Positions 45,125 to 53,392 of a stretch of DNA of 64,000 nt are shown one piece after another; position 1 is the stretch's first letter, and every line of letters starts with the position of its first letter. The stretch covers positions 62,001-126,000 of the forward strand of contig CALKLQ010000041.1 of assembly GCA_937992055.1 (NCBI GenBank), read 5' to 3'. This DNA is from an uncultured Clostridia bacterium. GTDB lineage: Bacteria > Bacillota > Clostridia > Christensenellales > UBA1242. The notes under the pieces are model-generated. The model did no database searches. It saw only the letters and a program-made list of their open reading frames with translations, and was not told the origin of the DNA. A program made the position numbers and the translations under genes.

Positions 45125-46231
45125 CTATTTACTTTTTTTAATTTTAAATTCATAGTGATATGCTAATCCACCAAAAGAATCACTTTCTAGTTCTAAAACA
45201 ACACCAATTCTTTTACAAACCATTTCAACACAACGAAGGATTGAACTTTGTGTTAATGGCTCCACAAATGCTGCATGGGCATCATAATTTATTAATTTAG
45301 CAATTGTTGTCGTTGTCCCTTTTCGCAAATTTTTAATTTTCATTACTATATCAAAAACAACATTAACTAATTTTTCATTATTTTCAGTAACTTCTCTAAC
45401 TAAATTTAATAATTTTTCATTTGTAATTAATTTCATAAATTCATTTACTCTCATTCTTTCAAATTCTTTATAATCTTTTAATAACCTTTCATCCAAATAT
45501 CGTAATGCCATAAATTCAATTTTTTCTGGTATGCCATAGTAAGCTTCAGCAATAGCACAAGAAATTGCACATAATGTATCACTATCTCCACCAATAGATA
45601 TACTTGTTCTTAAACAATCCTCAAAGCTATTACTTATTAAAAAACAATATATTGCTTGTGGCACAGTGTTCTGGCAAGTTTCATTAAACTTATAATTTTT
45701 TACCAAATCATTATAATCAAAATCTAATTTATAATAATTGTTTTCTATATAAGATTTAATTTGTTCTTTCGTTTTTTTATTCAATGCAAGATAAATAGCC
45801 ACAGCAGTTGCTTCGGCACCTTTAATACCCTCTTCGTGATTATGTGAAACAGAACTAACAGTATTAGATAATTGTTTTACCTGTTCTATATCTTTCGCAA
45901 AATAAGGAACAGCGCTTATTCTCATAGCAGAACCATTACCATATGAGTTATATGGTTGCGGTTTTTTAGAATTCAACCAAACATTAAAAGAACTTCCATA
46001 ACTCATGTTTGGAAAAAGCTTTCCATACTTTTGCATATATTTAACAGCATTTTTACTTAGATTTTTATAATTAAATAATTTTGATTTTTTTAATGCTTTA
46101 TAAACAGCAATAGTCATAACTGTGTCATCAGTAAAAAAACATCTTGGAGAGAATAAATTAAAATCTTTTGTCTTTATATTATCAAATTCATAGATAGAAC
46201 CAACTATATCTCCAATTATTGCACCTAACAT
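45125..46231 (-). CDS. ADP-ribosylglycohydrolase with extra C-terminal domain
   Basis: About 368 residues. The first 260 are the DraG/ARH fold: GAIIGDIVGSIYEF, FTDDTVMTIA (Mg-binding Thr-Asp-Asp), SYGNGSAMRISAVPY, SVSHNHEEGIKGAEATA and GGDSDTLCAIS (second metal site). It removes ADP-ribose from proteins or other targets. Residues about 270-368 form a separate domain (ATIAKLINYDAHAAFVEPLTQSS-like, CVEMVCKRIGVVLELESD...YHYEFKIKK), not recognised. ATG 46229-46231 has GGTGG upstream. Its partner ADP-ribosyltransferase is not visible. Confidence 0.85.
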   Translation of the reverse strand: MLGAIIGDIVGSIYEFDNIKTKDFNLFSPRCFFTDDTVMTIAVYKALKKSKLFNYKNLSKNAVKYMQKYGKLFPNMSYGSSFNVWLNSKKPQPYNSYGNGSAMRISAVPYFAKDIEQVKQLSNTVSSVSHNHEEGIKGAEATAVAIYLALNKKTKEQIKSYIENNYYKLDFDYNDLVKNYKFNETCQNTVPQAIYCFLISNSFEDCLRTSISIGGDSDTLCAISCAIAEAYYGIPEKIEFMALRYLDERLLKDYKEFERMRVNEFMKLITNEKLLNLVREVTENNEKLVNVVFDIVMKIKNLRKGTTTTIAKLINYDAHAAFVEPLTQSSILRCVEMVCKRIGVVLELESDSFGGLAYHYEFKIKKSK

Positions 46232-46280
46232 ATATATTTCCACCTTATAAAAATTTTTTTTTACAATTTTACTCTATTTA

Positions 46281-46892
46281 TTAAAAAACAAACTCTTCAC
46301 TTTCATCTTTTGTGTTAGTTTGTGTTTTTAACTTTAAATCTTCGCTTACAAATTCAGATACTTCTTTTAAATCAGTTGTCATTTGATTCATTGTTTCATC
46401 TAAAAATTCTGCAAACATGCTAAAATTTTTATCGTTCCAATTATCCAAAAGATTATGAGCTACCACATCTACAATTGCATTATTATCTCGTGTAACAAAA
46501 TCTAATCCTTGATCAATTACATTCTTGATATCATTGGAGTTACAATTTAAAATATAATTTTCAATTTTTGGTTTTACTTCAAAATTAAAAGTAACCTTTG
46601 GATTATCATATACTTCACTAAATCCGTCTACAAAATCAAAAAAAATTTGTATGTTGTTATTTAACTCTTCTCTGTAACTTATCATTGCATTAAAATTTGT
46701 TGCATACATTTTATTATTCTGACTTAATATCTCTTCAAAGTCATATCCCAAAGCCTCATATTTTTTGGTTAATCCACTATAAATAGAAGCAATTCGAGAT
46801 ATGTTTTTATCCCATAATTCAAGTGCTTTTTTTGTTCCCATAAATACCTCTGGGATATTCTGCATATCAAAATTCATTTCAAATTTTTTCAT
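46281..46892 (-). CDS. Unknown protein in MerR operon
   Basis: 203 residues, mainly helical, acidic, with no membrane segment. Notable parts are EVFMGTKKALELWDKNISRIASIYSGLTKKYEALGYDFEEI, a Phe/Asp-rich middle (NIQIFFDFVDGFSEVYDNP) and a Thr/Lys/Glu tail. Some phasin-like or coiled-helix character is possible, but I recognise no family. AAGGAGAAAAAA precedes the ATG. It lies between the MerR regulator (84 bases) and the glycohydrolase (about 50 bases) in the same direction. Confidence 0.75.
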   Translation of the reverse strand: MKKFEMNFDMQNIPEVFMGTKKALELWDKNISRIASIYSGLTKKYEALGYDFEEILSQNNKMYATNFNAMISYREELNNNIQIFFDFVDGFSEVYDNPKVTFNFEVKPKIENYILNCNSNDIKNVIDQGLDFVTRDNNAIVDVVAHNLLDNWNDKNFSMFAEFLDETMNQMTTDLKEVSEFVSEDLKLKTQTNTKDESEEFVF

Positions 46893-46976
46893 TTTTTTCT
46901 CCTTAACTTATAAATTTTTAATTAAATATATCGTCTTAATTTTTTAAATATTAGATATGGAAAGAAAATATTTTAT

Positions 46977-48101
46977 TTAACTATCATCATTTCTTTCATA
47001 TATATATAACTTTTCATCAATATTTAACTCATTATCGACATTTAAACAAATATATGCTTTTCTGTCTTTTTCAAAATATACTAATTCGTAATACAAATTA
47101 AATAGTTCAAAATATAAATATTGTTTATTGTTATTCATGCTCTTTAATATACTGCATTTTAGATCATTTGCTTTATACATCTTGTCAAAAAAAATATATT
47201 TTTCATTGGTTGGTAAAACATCAACATTGTTATTATAAACTGATAATTGTTTAAATGCTGGTGACCATATCTGTATTAAAATTTTTGATATATCTTTTTT
47301 ATCAAAGTCGTTTAAATTACTTTCTTTTATTTCTCCAAGCAATTTCCATTGACCTTGTAATTTTTCGTTATTAAATTCAACTAAATTAAAATTTATAGCA
47401 TTGTCTTTGACTATTTTTGATTTTTGTTTTTCAAAAAGTAGTTCAATTTCACTATCCGTATATGTTTGATTTTTAAATATACGAAAATAGACATGATATT
47501 CAATTTTGTTTTTCTCTGCATTCAGTTGATAAACAATGAGTTTTGAATCATTATTTATAAGCAAAATGTCAATTTTTCTGTCGTCTAGTACAATATGATT
47601 GTTTGTAAATATAAATTTATTAAATGTGTCAGTTCCTATATTATTACCAAAAAATAAATATTTTGGAATGTTTTTTACTTTATCTCCATTAAAGCTAATA
47701 ATTGCTTCTTCAAAATTTTCGGTAGATTTTTGATAATGCCACTTACCACTTAACACTTTTTTATCTTTGATTTCAAGTTTAAATTCGTTTTGATTATTTT
47801 TTATAAAATTATTTAAAAATAAAGTATTCATATTTATAAAACTAATTTTATCATGAAGTTGTTTAATCTTATTTTTAATATCATCTTTTGAAAACTGCAT
47901 AATTTGATTTATTGAAAAATCCATTGATTGTAAAAACTTTATTGCAAAAACTTTTTTTACGCTTTCTTTTGTATAATATCTATATCCATTTATTTCATTC
48001 ACTTTGTCCGGTTTTAGAAGCCCAATATTATCATACCAAATTAATGTTTTTGTGCTTAATCCAGTTAATTTTGCAAATTTTCCAATAGTATAATACTTCA
48101 T
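46977..48101 (-). CDS. MerR-family regulator with duplicated effector domain
   Basis: 374 residues. The N-terminal winged helix is clear: YTIGKFAKLTGLSTKTLIWYDNIGLLKP...NGYRYYTKESVKKVFAIKFLQSMDFSI, then a dimerisation coiled coil to about 105. The rest seems to be two similar beta-rich halves, one opening LSGKWHY (about 118) and one LQGQWKLLG (about 250), suggestive of tandem lipocalin-like ligand domains. It heads the operon and has a MerR-type promoter with a palindrome, so it very likely controls its own operon in response to a ligand. Confidence 0.85.
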   Translation of the reverse strand: MKYYTIGKFAKLTGLSTKTLIWYDNIGLLKPDKVNEINGYRYYTKESVKKVFAIKFLQSMDFSINQIMQFSKDDIKNKIKQLHDKISFINMNTLFLNNFIKNNQNEFKLEIKDKKVLSGKWHYQKSTENFEEAIISFNGDKVKNIPKYLFFGNNIGTDTFNKFIFTNNHIVLDDRKIDILLINNDSKLIVYQLNAEKNKIEYHVYFRIFKNQTYTDSEIELLFEKQKSKIVKDNAINFNLVEFNNEKLQGQWKLLGEIKESNLNDFDKKDISKILIQIWSPAFKQLSVYNNNVDVLPTNEKYIFFDKMYKANDLKCSILKSMNNNKQYLYFELFNLYYELVYFEKDRKAYICLNVDNELNIDEKLYIYERNDDS

Positions 48102-48536
48102 ATTTTAAATACTCCTAATAATTATAAGTGAATTATATCATTATAGTTAACTATAAGCTCAAGTATTTTTTTTAATTTTATATAAAAAAGAATAGTTTTT
48201 TTCTGGTCGCAGTCAAAACCCAAAACTTGCAACAATTAAATATATTTGTAATGTTTAAATATAAAACTTAAAGATTATTAATATTCTTCTTTTTAATAAG
48301 AATGAAACGAGTATGTTTTCAATAATAAAGGTTGTATAGACTAAAAGTAAGCCTATTTCTATTCTTAAATTTTAATTCCAAAAAAGATTCTTCAAAATAC
48401 GTAGACAGGTCGAGAAATCTTCCTATAGTGCGAAAAAACTTTTTAAACCACTGCTTTTTCGTCACTAGTCCAACCTACGATGAAAAATTTTGCCTACAAG
48501 ACACATTTAAAGCTATAAAATTAATCTAAATGTTTT
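48102..48536. other. 435-base gap with MerR promoter
   Basis: Besides the MerR promoter/operator at 48132-48162 I see no convincing gene. A 65-codon plus-strand frame (48332-48529) with a TTG start and no ribosome site was not accepted. Confidence 0.55.
48132..48162 (-). promoter_or_regulatory. MerR-type promoter with 19-bp spacer and operator
   Basis: TTGAGC (48157-48162), 19 bases, TATAAT (48132-48137). The spacer carries the perfect palindrome TTATAGTTAACTATAA (48141-48156). The long spacer with a central palindrome is the hallmark of promoters activated by MerR proteins through DNA untwisting. Confidence 0.85.
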
Positions 48537-49916
48537 TTAGCTTGTTTCCAACAAAAAGTCATCATGTAAATCTAGGCTTGCAAAACTTATATTCTTTGAA
48601 GAAGAAAATCTAATTCCATTAATAATAATTGCTGTTGAAGTACAAAATTTTTTAACTCTAACCTGTTTTTGTCTTTGAGATTGAAAAAACAAAATTATAA
48701 AATCACAATCGATAAAATCTGTAGCCAATTCAATTCCTGTGGTGGAATACTTAATAGTATTGTAGACAAGATTATGATAAAAATCTAAAGCTGAGATTTT
48801 TTTATTATTATATAAACTTAAGAGTTCTTTAAAATTTATTTTTAAATTTTTTGCTTTCATTCCTTCCAAATACTCATTTTGTGCTTGAGAAAAAACTTCC
48901 AAATATATTTTTTGAATTTGTGAATCAACAAATTTAAAGTCATATTTAAAAAATTCTTGTTTAGCTTTTAGTGAGTTGAAAAATAAGTCCTCTAATTTTA
49001 TATTTGATAATTCGCATACACCGTCTGCATGGCATAGTATTATATGTTTTGTTTCTTTTGACTCAAATTTCATATCATAGCTAATGCTTATGCATGGTTT
49101 ATTAGACATCTTTAGGTGTTTAATTTTACTAAAATTGTAAGCATTAAATTTTAAATTATAATTTAGATAATAAACTTTATTGCTTATCAAATTTTTATAG
49201 CTTATATAATTATTCTCTAATTTAAATTGATAATAGTTATATTTTTCGTTTTCTAAATCATAAAAGTAATGTATTTTCAAATTATTTTCTACTTCATTTT
49301 TATTGATAATTTTGATATAAACAATTTTATAATTTAAAATAAATATATATTTAAAAATTAAAAAATCATTATTTTCAAATTTTTCTAAAATGTAACTAGA
49401 ACTATACTCTCTTGTTTTTTGAAATTTTTGATTAAAATATAAATCACTTTCGCATTCCAAAATCTCTAATCTATCTATTTTTCTATTTAAATTTAAAGAC
49501 TTAAAATTATTAAACTCATTTTTATTACAAAATATAATATTTTCATTTTCTATTTTCAAGTTCGTAAACAAAACAAAATCTTCAATAGCTTTCGCATAAA
49601 AAATTTCATCTAGATATTTTAGCTCTTGTCTTCCTATATAGAATGTTAATTTGTCAAATTCAATATTGGACACATCAACATAGTTCATTCTAGACATTAA
49701 TAAAATATCATCCAAAATTTTTGCACGTTGAAAACCATGTTTTTGCAAATACTCTTTAGATTCCTTATAATACAAAAGGTTCTTTTTTGAAAAAAATACA
49801 CCTTCACAAGATAAATTTATAATAAAATATTTTTTATTTTTTAAGATTGTGTTGCGTTTATTAAAAAACGCTATCCTTGCCACAAATAATAAAAACAGCA
49901 ACAAAAGGTAAATCAT
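48537..49916 (-). CDS. Unknown membrane-anchored protein
   Basis: 459 residues. An N-terminal hydrophobic helix (IYLLLLFLLFVARIAFF) is followed by a basic stretch and a large Asn/Lys/Tyr/Phe-rich part, beta-rich in the middle (about 170-290) and helical later. The C-terminus (VRVKKFCTSTAIIINGIRFSSSKNISFASLDLHDDF) is beta-rich. I recognise no family. There is no clear ribosome site. It is even more AT-rich and Asn/Lys/Ile/Phe-biased than its neighbours, which may mean fast evolution or recent arrival. Confidence 0.65.
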   Translation of the reverse strand: MIYLLLLFLLFVARIAFFNKRNTILKNKKYFIINLSCEGVFFSKKNLLYYKESKEYLQKHGFQRAKILDDILLMSRMNYVDVSNIEFDKLTFYIGRQELKYLDEIFYAKAIEDFVLFTNLKIENENIIFCNKNEFNNFKSLNLNRKIDRLEILECESDLYFNQKFQKTREYSSSYILEKFENNDFLIFKYIFILNYKIVYIKIINKNEVENNLKIHYFYDLENEKYNYYQFKLENNYISYKNLISNKVYYLNYNLKFNAYNFSKIKHLKMSNKPCISISYDMKFESKETKHIILCHADGVCELSNIKLEDLFFNSLKAKQEFFKYDFKFVDSQIQKIYLEVFSQAQNEYLEGMKAKNLKINFKELLSLYNNKKISALDFYHNLVYNTIKYSTTGIELATDFIDCDFIILFFQSQRQKQVRVKKFCTSTAIIINGIRFSSSKNISFASLDLHDDFLLETS

Positions 49917-49994
49917 AGATAAAATTTTTAACCATTTTATATTCTTTTAACCTAAAAGTTTTTTATGAAAATATTATCGTTTTTTGTGCATTAA

Positions 49995-50022
49995 TAAAAA
50001 GAGAGATTCATCATCTCTCTTG
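49995..50022 (-). terminator. Terminator of hydrolase-murF operon
   Basis: AAGAGAGAT (50000-50008) and ATCTCTCTT (50014-50022) form a 9-bp stem with a 5-base loop and a T-run on the minus strand. Confidence 0.8.
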
Positions 50023-50108
50023 AAATATAATAATTTTTTTAAGCAAACAGATAGTAGTAAAGAATTTTGAAATTTACTATAGTAAACTACTTTGCAATTA
50101 AACTTTAG

Positions 50109-51743
50109 CTACACAAATAAATCTGGCAAATCATTTTCAAAAAGTACAACACAATTTTCTAGTTGCAAAGAGGCAAAGCTAGTTTTAGCAGCCTCAAGAT
50201 TGTCAACAACTCTTATATTTTCCTCATTGAATCCACCCTCTTCCAGTCCGGCTTTTAAGGCTGTTAAATTTACCTCATTAACTATGATTGCATAATCGCA
50301 AACTTCCGCAATTTTCTTGCCTAAATTTTTGTTTACTTCGGTTTCATATTTCCCCATTTCTACTATACCAGGTGTGATTATCACTTTTTTCATATCGGTA
50401 AATAGGGAAAGAGTTTCTAGTGCGGCATCACAACCTTCCACGCTAGCATTAAAACTGTCGTCTATTATCAAACAGTTTTCTCCACTAATAAGTTCCATTC
50501 TATGAGCTACTGGTTTTAATTCTTTAATGGCAGTTTTAATTTGCTTTAAGCTTACACCTAATTTATACGCCAATGATGCACATAGAGCAATATTTTGAAG
50601 ATTAAACTTTCCTAAAAGTTTTGTCTGACAATTAATTTCTTTTCCATCCACAACAAGCTTAAATTTTAGTCCATTTTTATTAGCTTCAATTTCACGGCAA
50701 AAAGCAAAACCTTTTTCATCATTTGCAAATGAAATAAGTTTATTGGGATTGTCATATTTTTCATATAGTTCAAAGTTTGGCTTACTATCACCATTAAACA
50801 CAACAAAACCATTTGTTATGCTTTGAGCAAGCTCAAATTTAGTTTGACTTATAACTTCCACACTTTTAAAGGTTTCTAAATGCTGGTTTCCTATTCCAGT
50901 AATAAGTGCGTGATCTGGAACTATCAAATTACAAAGTTCTTCAATCTCGCCCCTTCTTTTAGCCCCCATTTCAGCAATAAAAATTTCATCATCTGAATCT
51001 ATTTGTTGCAAGATAACACGAGTTAAACCCAAAGGAGTATTGAAGCTATGAGGACTGGCAATAGTTTTATACTTTTGCGAAAGCATTTGTTGTAAAATAA
51101 ATTTATTAGTAGTTTTTGCATAACTTCCAGTAATTCCTATACGAATCAAATTTGGAAGCTTTTTTAATTTTCTTTTTGCCTTAGAAATGTAATAATGATT
51201 AACCAATAATTCAAATGGTGTCAAAATCCAAAAAGCTAAAATCACTACAAAAGGAACTAGAATAGGTGTTATTGTGATAACTCCAAATCTTAAAAGTTTA
51301 AAAAATTCTGTGGAAAGTGCAATCAAACAAAAGGTTAAACTCGAATATAATATGAACATGATTGCAATGGTACGACCTATTCTTTTAGTTTTGACAAGTG
51401 GTGTTTTATTTGGTTCCTTAATCAAATTCATAATAAAAGAAAATGAAAAATAGAAATAAAATATTAAACCTAAATATGAATATATGGCTTGAGAATGATA
51501 TACATCAAATAAGGCATTTGTAACTAAAGCACATGAAATACTAAGCAGCGACAAGATAAAAAGCCTAGAAAGATATTTGTATCTAGTTCCTCTCATCCAA
51601 GCATTATACCCCTTTATATGATAACCTGCTTGCTGATACACCTGTAAAAACTTACTGCTCAGAAAACACAATAATCCTCCATTTATTATTGAGAGGAAAA
51701 TTGCGATATATAAATGAATATTTGTTGTTTCAAAAAATTCCAT
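50109..51743 (-). CDS. murF: MurF-type ligase with N-terminal membrane domain
   Basis: 544 residues. About six hydrophobic helices fill residues 1-190, followed by a Mur ligase: P-loop region RIGITGSYAKTTNKFIL, FNTPLGLTRVI, EMGAKRRGEIEELC, ITGIGNQHLETF, and the C-terminal VAHRMEL...IIDDSFNASVEG and TPGIVEMG. It should add D-Ala-D-Ala to the UDP-MurNAc peptide, here at the membrane. The P-loop reads GSYAKT instead of the usual GxxGKT. It starts next to the hydrolase stop. Such membrane-fused forms occur in some Clostridia. Confidence 0.82.
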   Translation of the reverse strand: MEFFETTNIHLYIAIFLSIINGGLLCFLSSKFLQVYQQAGYHIKGYNAWMRGTRYKYLSRLFILSLLSISCALVTNALFDVYHSQAIYSYLGLIFYFYFSFSFIMNLIKEPNKTPLVKTKRIGRTIAIMFILYSSLTFCLIALSTEFFKLLRFGVITITPILVPFVVILAFWILTPFELLVNHYYISKAKRKLKKLPNLIRIGITGSYAKTTNKFILQQMLSQKYKTIASPHSFNTPLGLTRVILQQIDSDDEIFIAEMGAKRRGEIEELCNLIVPDHALITGIGNQHLETFKSVEVISQTKFELAQSITNGFVVFNGDSKPNFELYEKYDNPNKLISFANDEKGFAFCREIEANKNGLKFKLVVDGKEINCQTKLLGKFNLQNIALCASLAYKLGVSLKQIKTAIKELKPVAHRMELISGENCLIIDDSFNASVEGCDAALETLSLFTDMKKVIITPGIVEMGKYETEVNKNLGKKIAEVCDYAIIVNEVNLTALKAGLEEGGFNEENIRVVDNLEAAKTSFASLQLENCVVLFENDLPDLFV

Positions 51744-52462
51744 TATTCACATTCCTTTAAAAAACTATAAACGCTATCAAAAACTAAATCAAACTGTTCA
51801 AGAAAACAAAAATGTGATGAGTTTTTAACTATAACAAGCTTTGAATTTTTGATAAGTTTTTTCATTCGTTTTGCCATATAGAGCGGGGTATCATTGTCAT
51901 TTTCACCAAAAACCAACAAGGTTGGCACAACAAGCGTTTTCATATCTGGTTCTTGAAAAGTATTTACAATTTTAACAAAACATTTTTTCATATGAGGAGA
52001 AAGCGCAACATAGTCAGATGAACCAGCCATGATATTTTTTTTCTTTGAAAGCTTATATTTTAAAACTTTAAAATAATATTTCAGTCCCCTTTTTGGTTTG
52101 CAACCAGCAGCGCCAATTAATACTAAAGCCTTTACCAAATTAGTATAGCAACTAGAAAATTTTATTGCAACTCTACAACCAAAAGAATGAGCCACAAAAA
52201 TTAATTCTTTAATTTTTAAATATTCCACAAGCGATTTTACCATTTCAGAATATTCTTCTACACCCCAAACGCTTTTAGGTTCCTCACTTTTTCCAAAAGG
52301 TGGAAAATCAATCAAAAGTAAATTATATTCATTTTCAAAACAAAATTCAAAAGGCAAAAAACACCCCTGCTCTGCTCCCCAGCCATGCAAGAAAACAAGA
52401 GTTTTTTCTCCTTTACCCTTTTTTTTATAAAAAACTTTTATTCCTTCATATGTAAAATACAT
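51743..52462 (-). CDS. Alpha/beta hydrolase
   Basis: 239 residues. LVFLHGWGAEQGCFLPFEF (oxyanion region), LLIDFPPFGKSEEP, nucleophile elbow VAHSFGCRVAIKF (Ser about 95), acid in GENDNDTP and His in NSSHFCFLEQ complete a catalytic triad. The substrate is unknown. It is coupled to the membrane murF gene (one-base overlap), a pairing that hints at an envelope-precursor role, but this is inference. nrdR upstream is cut off by a terminator. Confidence 0.88.
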   Translation of the reverse strand: MYFTYEGIKVFYKKKGKGEKTLVFLHGWGAEQGCFLPFEFCFENEYNLLLIDFPPFGKSEEPKSVWGVEEYSEMVKSLVEYLKIKELIFVAHSFGCRVAIKFSSCYTNLVKALVLIGAAGCKPKRGLKYYFKVLKYKLSKKKNIMAGSSDYVALSPHMKKCFVKIVNTFQEPDMKTLVVPTLLVFGENDNDTPLYMAKRMKKLIKNSKLVIVKNSSHFCFLEQFDLVFDSVYSFLKECE

Positions 52463-52501
52463 CTATAAAATAATACTCATGTATAAAAGTTTTTGTTAAA
52501 A

Positions 52502-52523
52502 AGCCATGCAAGTCTGCATGGCT
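52502..52523 (-). terminator. Terminator of nrdR
   Basis: AGCCATGCA and TGCATGGCT form a perfect 9-bp stem with a 4-base loop and T-run on the minus strand. Confidence 0.85.
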
Positions 52524-52555
52524 AAAATTGGCATTTTATCAAATATACAATAATA

Positions 52556-52999
52556 CTATCCTTTAAAACTATTTACAAAATTTACAAAAGAACTTGCATC
52601 TTTAAACTGCCTATACACTGAGGCAAAACGGATGTAAGAAATTTCGTCAATCTCCTTTAATTTTTCCATTATAAGTTCACCTATAACTGCGGAACGGACC
52701 TCACCAGACAGATTATTTTGAATTTCCTTTTCAATTTCTGAAACAATTCCGTCTATTTGACTCAAAGAAACAGGTCGTTTTTCGCAAGCTTTAATTATAC
52801 CTTTTTTTATTTTTGTTGGGTCAAAAGGCTGCCTGCTTCCATCGTTTTTTACAACCAAAATTGGTGTGGTTTCCACAGTTTCATAAGTAGTAAAACGCTT
52901 TTTACATGCAAGGCATTCCCTTCTTCTTCTAATATTGGAATTAACCGCTCTAGAATCTAGAACCTTGCTATTTTCATAAGAACAAAATGGACATTTCAT
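52556..52999 (-). CDS. nrdR: Transcriptional repressor NrdR
   Basis: 147 residues. Zinc ribbon CPFCSYENSKVLDSRAV...RRRRECLACKKRFTTYE at the N-terminus and an ATP-cone (VVKNDGSRQPFDPTKIKKGIIKACEKRPV) after it. It represses ribonucleotide reductase genes when dATP is bound. AGAGAGGTAGC precedes the ATG. Its promoter carries a likely NrdR box. No nrd reductase gene is in the window. Confidence 0.97.
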   Translation of the reverse strand: MKCPFCSYENSKVLDSRAVNSNIRRRRECLACKKRFTTYETVETTPILVVKNDGSRQPFDPTKIKKGIIKACEKRPVSLSQIDGIVSEIEKEIQNNLSGEVRSAVIGELIMEKLKEIDEISYIRFASVYRQFKDASSFVNFVNSFKG

Positions 53000-53021
53000 A
53001 ATGCTACCTCTCTTGTTTTTA

Positions 53022-53050
53022 AGAATACAACATATTGCGTTTTTTGTCTA
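53022..53050 (-). promoter_or_regulatory. nrdR promoter with a candidate NrdR box
   Basis: TAGACA, 17 bases, TATTCT. The spacer and -10 overlap ACGCAATATGTTGTAT (53025-53040), close to the NrdR box pattern ACACWATATWTTGTGT as I remember it. Confidence 0.5.
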
Positions 53051-53087
53051 GTATTTTTGTTTTTTTTGCTAGATTTTGTTTTTTTGT

Positions 53088-53306
53088 CTAAATTGGGAAC
53101 AAACCCACAAAAGTATCAAACCTTCTTCTTGATAATATTTCTTTGGCATACCCTAAGTTATTTGCATTAAACTTAACAGAAATCCCACAAGAAACATTGA
53201 TAGTTCTAGGGGTATTGATAACTTGCGCAGGACAATATGAGCGTAGCAAACCCGCAAACGAAATTGTTTCGCTCCTTGCTCTAAAAACAGCTATATAATA
53301 TTGCAT
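53088..53306 (-). CDS. DUF3343 putative Se/S carrier-like protein
   Basis: 72 residues starting at ATG 53304-53306 (GGAGGAAGGGT upstream). YIAVFRARSETISFAGLLRSYCPAQVINTPRTINVSCGISVKFNANN matches the DUF3343 pattern with its Cys-Gly motif. These small proteins usually sit beside TIGR01977-type cysteine desulfurases and may carry sulphur or selenium; here the desulfurase is the divergent neighbour. Confidence 0.85.
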   Translation of the reverse strand: MQYYIAVFRARSETISFAGLLRSYCPAQVINTPRTINVSCGISVKFNANNLGYAKEILSRRRFDTFVGLFPI

Positions 53307-53392
53307 ACCCTTCCTCCTTTGCATGATGAATCACAAAATATGCCTCATTTCACTATATTGAAATATAGCTAAAAAAGTTAAAAGAGGGAAAA

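Noticed and set aside
48332..48529. 65-codon plus-strand gene
   Set aside because: TTG start, no ribosome site, no recognisable motif; treated as chance.
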